This document shows, one piece after another, positions 63,224-64,000 of a stretch of DNA of 64,000 bases. This DNA is from JACTOJ01 sp032335695 (GTDB lineage Bacteria; Bacillota; Clostridia; Clostridiales; Clostridiaceae). Location of the stretch: positions 124,001-188,000 of the forward strand of contig NZ_JACTOJ010000002.1 in assembly GCF_032335695.1 (NCBI RefSeq), written 5' to 3'. Under the pieces are notes generated by a model. That model was not told where the DNA came from and ran no database searches. It saw only the letters and a program-made list of their open reading frames with translations. Positions within the stretch are counted from its first letter, which is position 1; every line of letters starts with the position of its first letter. Both the position numbers and the translations under genes were made by a program.

Positions 63224-63349
63224 ATGAACACCTCCATTTTGTAGTCTGTCCGTTGATTAGTAAAAAATACATATTTTTATTCAAAAATATTACTTTTTTT
63301 CCGACTAATTCTTGTGTGTTTATTTATATTTCTACAAAACGGAAGCTAT

Positions 63350-64000
63350 TTATTGCTTTATTTTGTCTATTTTAGTTCCATTATAATAATGAGTTAAAAT
63401 ATCTATGTAATTGTGTCCGTTTTTAGCCATTATATTTGCTCCCCATTGGCTCATGCCAACACCATGCCCATTCCCTATACACGTAAATGTAATTGAATCT
63501 TTATTAAATTTAAAAGATATATTTGTTGAATTTAATCCTAAAGCAAATCTAAATTGCGGTCCTGAAATAGTTGTTTTTCCAACCATTATTTTAGATATAG
63601 ATTTGGTATCGTTTGATTCCAATATCTTTATTTGCTTGTTTATATTACTTTCTTTAAGATTGGCTTTTGGAAAACTGGAATTTATCTTATAGGCTACTTC
63701 TGAATTTTTTATAGTAGTATCTGTCTTATATTTTGGAGCCTCTTCTTCACCAAGGCTGTCAACACTTTTAAGATATGGTTTATCTTCACCAAAAACCGCT
63801 TTTGCATCCTCAGTTCTTCCACTGCTTACCGCAAAATACATTGGGCTAGTAACAAGTTGTCCATCATAAGTTAAAACTTCATTTTTGGTTTCATCTACTG
63901 CAGCAGAAATTTTGCTCCAATATGCTTCTCTATCTTTTTCCGACCACTCTTTAAACATATCCGACTTGGATTTATATACTTGATAGTCTGTAGAATCAGA
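63350..64000 (-). CDS. spoIID: Stage II sporulation protein D, partial
   Basis: The frame is open through 64000, so only the C-terminal about 216 residues are visible. 'YWSKISAAVDETKNEVLTYDGQL' begins at residue 26 of the visible part, and 'GNGHGVGMSQWGANIMAKNG' is the SpoIID/LytB hallmark. SpoIID cleaves stem-less glycan during engulfment. Confidence 0.95.
   Translation of the reverse strand, partial: SDSTDYQVYKSKSDMFKEWSEKDREAYWSKISAAVDETKNEVLTYDGQLVTSPMYFAVSSGRTEDAKAVFGEDKPYLKSVDSLGEEEAPKYKTDTTIKNSEVAYKINSSFPKANLKESNINKQIKILESNDTKSISKIMVGKTTISGPQFRFALGLNSTNISFKFNKDSITFTCIGNGHGVGMSQWGANIMAKNGHNYIDILTHYYNGTKIDKIKQ

Overview
The window comes from an AT-rich, endospore-forming Firmicute, almost certainly Clostridium in the broad sense. 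Evidence: very low GC, many TTG/GTG starts behind strong AGGAGG sites, FMN and SAM-I riboswitches of Gram-positive type, and a sporulation block at the right end (spoIID, spoIIQ, spoIIID, mreB/mbl, yyaC). No species is claimed.

Layout. 1-7 kb is housekeeping and envelope: a MutS-like membrane protein (cut by the edge), an alpha/beta-hydrolase that has lost its catalytic residues, tsaD, a RusA-like nuclease, metF, a MITE-like repeat, a flavoprotein and a TPR protein. 7.2-16.7 kb is an oligosaccharide module: an ABC importer without its ATPase, a second binding protein co-transcribed with a YesM/YesN-type two-component system, and a cytosolic family 9 glycoside hydrolase. 16.7-25.7 kb is a mosaic of small or accessory genes (DUF3006, DUF2971, an esterase, a lipoprotein, a chemoreceptor, a broken HEPN gene, DinB-like, DUF1349-like).

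25.9-40.9 kb is mobile DNA stacked at tRNA-Trp. Three copies of the tRNA 3' end (25925, 27295, 40806), each followed downstream in the tRNA's reading direction by its own terminator, delimit two successive insertions. The older one keeps only a DUF1016/YhcG-type nuclease gene. The younger, about 13.5 kb, has the plan of a phage-inducible chromosomal island: integrase next to attR, divergent repressor/Cro-like genes with three operators, a DnaB-like helicase and replication initiator, then a leftward operon with a small terminase subunit, a lone HK97-type capsid protein, a J-domain protein, a Com-like zinc finger and a sigma factor. I see no large terminase, portal or tail gene. Its non-coding stretches carry two arrays of tiny hairpins, which I regard as the most unusual signal here.

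41-64 kb returns to core genome: a binding protein of ZnuA type without its histidines, tsaE-tsaB-rimI, riboswitch-controlled ribU, tex, an M28 peptidase, prfB with its programmed frameshift, secA, hpf, a structured non-coding RNA (6S-like candidate), comF with a degenerate comFA-like partner, recD2, SAM-riboswitch-controlled metK, tRNA-Tyr and tRNA-Thr, and the sporulation/cell-shape block.

How the parts work together: tsaD, tsaB and tsaE supply tRNA t6A modification; the sugar module would sense, import and cleave beta-glucan-type oligosaccharides; the island probably lies dormant under its repressor and would use a helper phage's packaging and tail functions after induction. The last point is inference from gene content.
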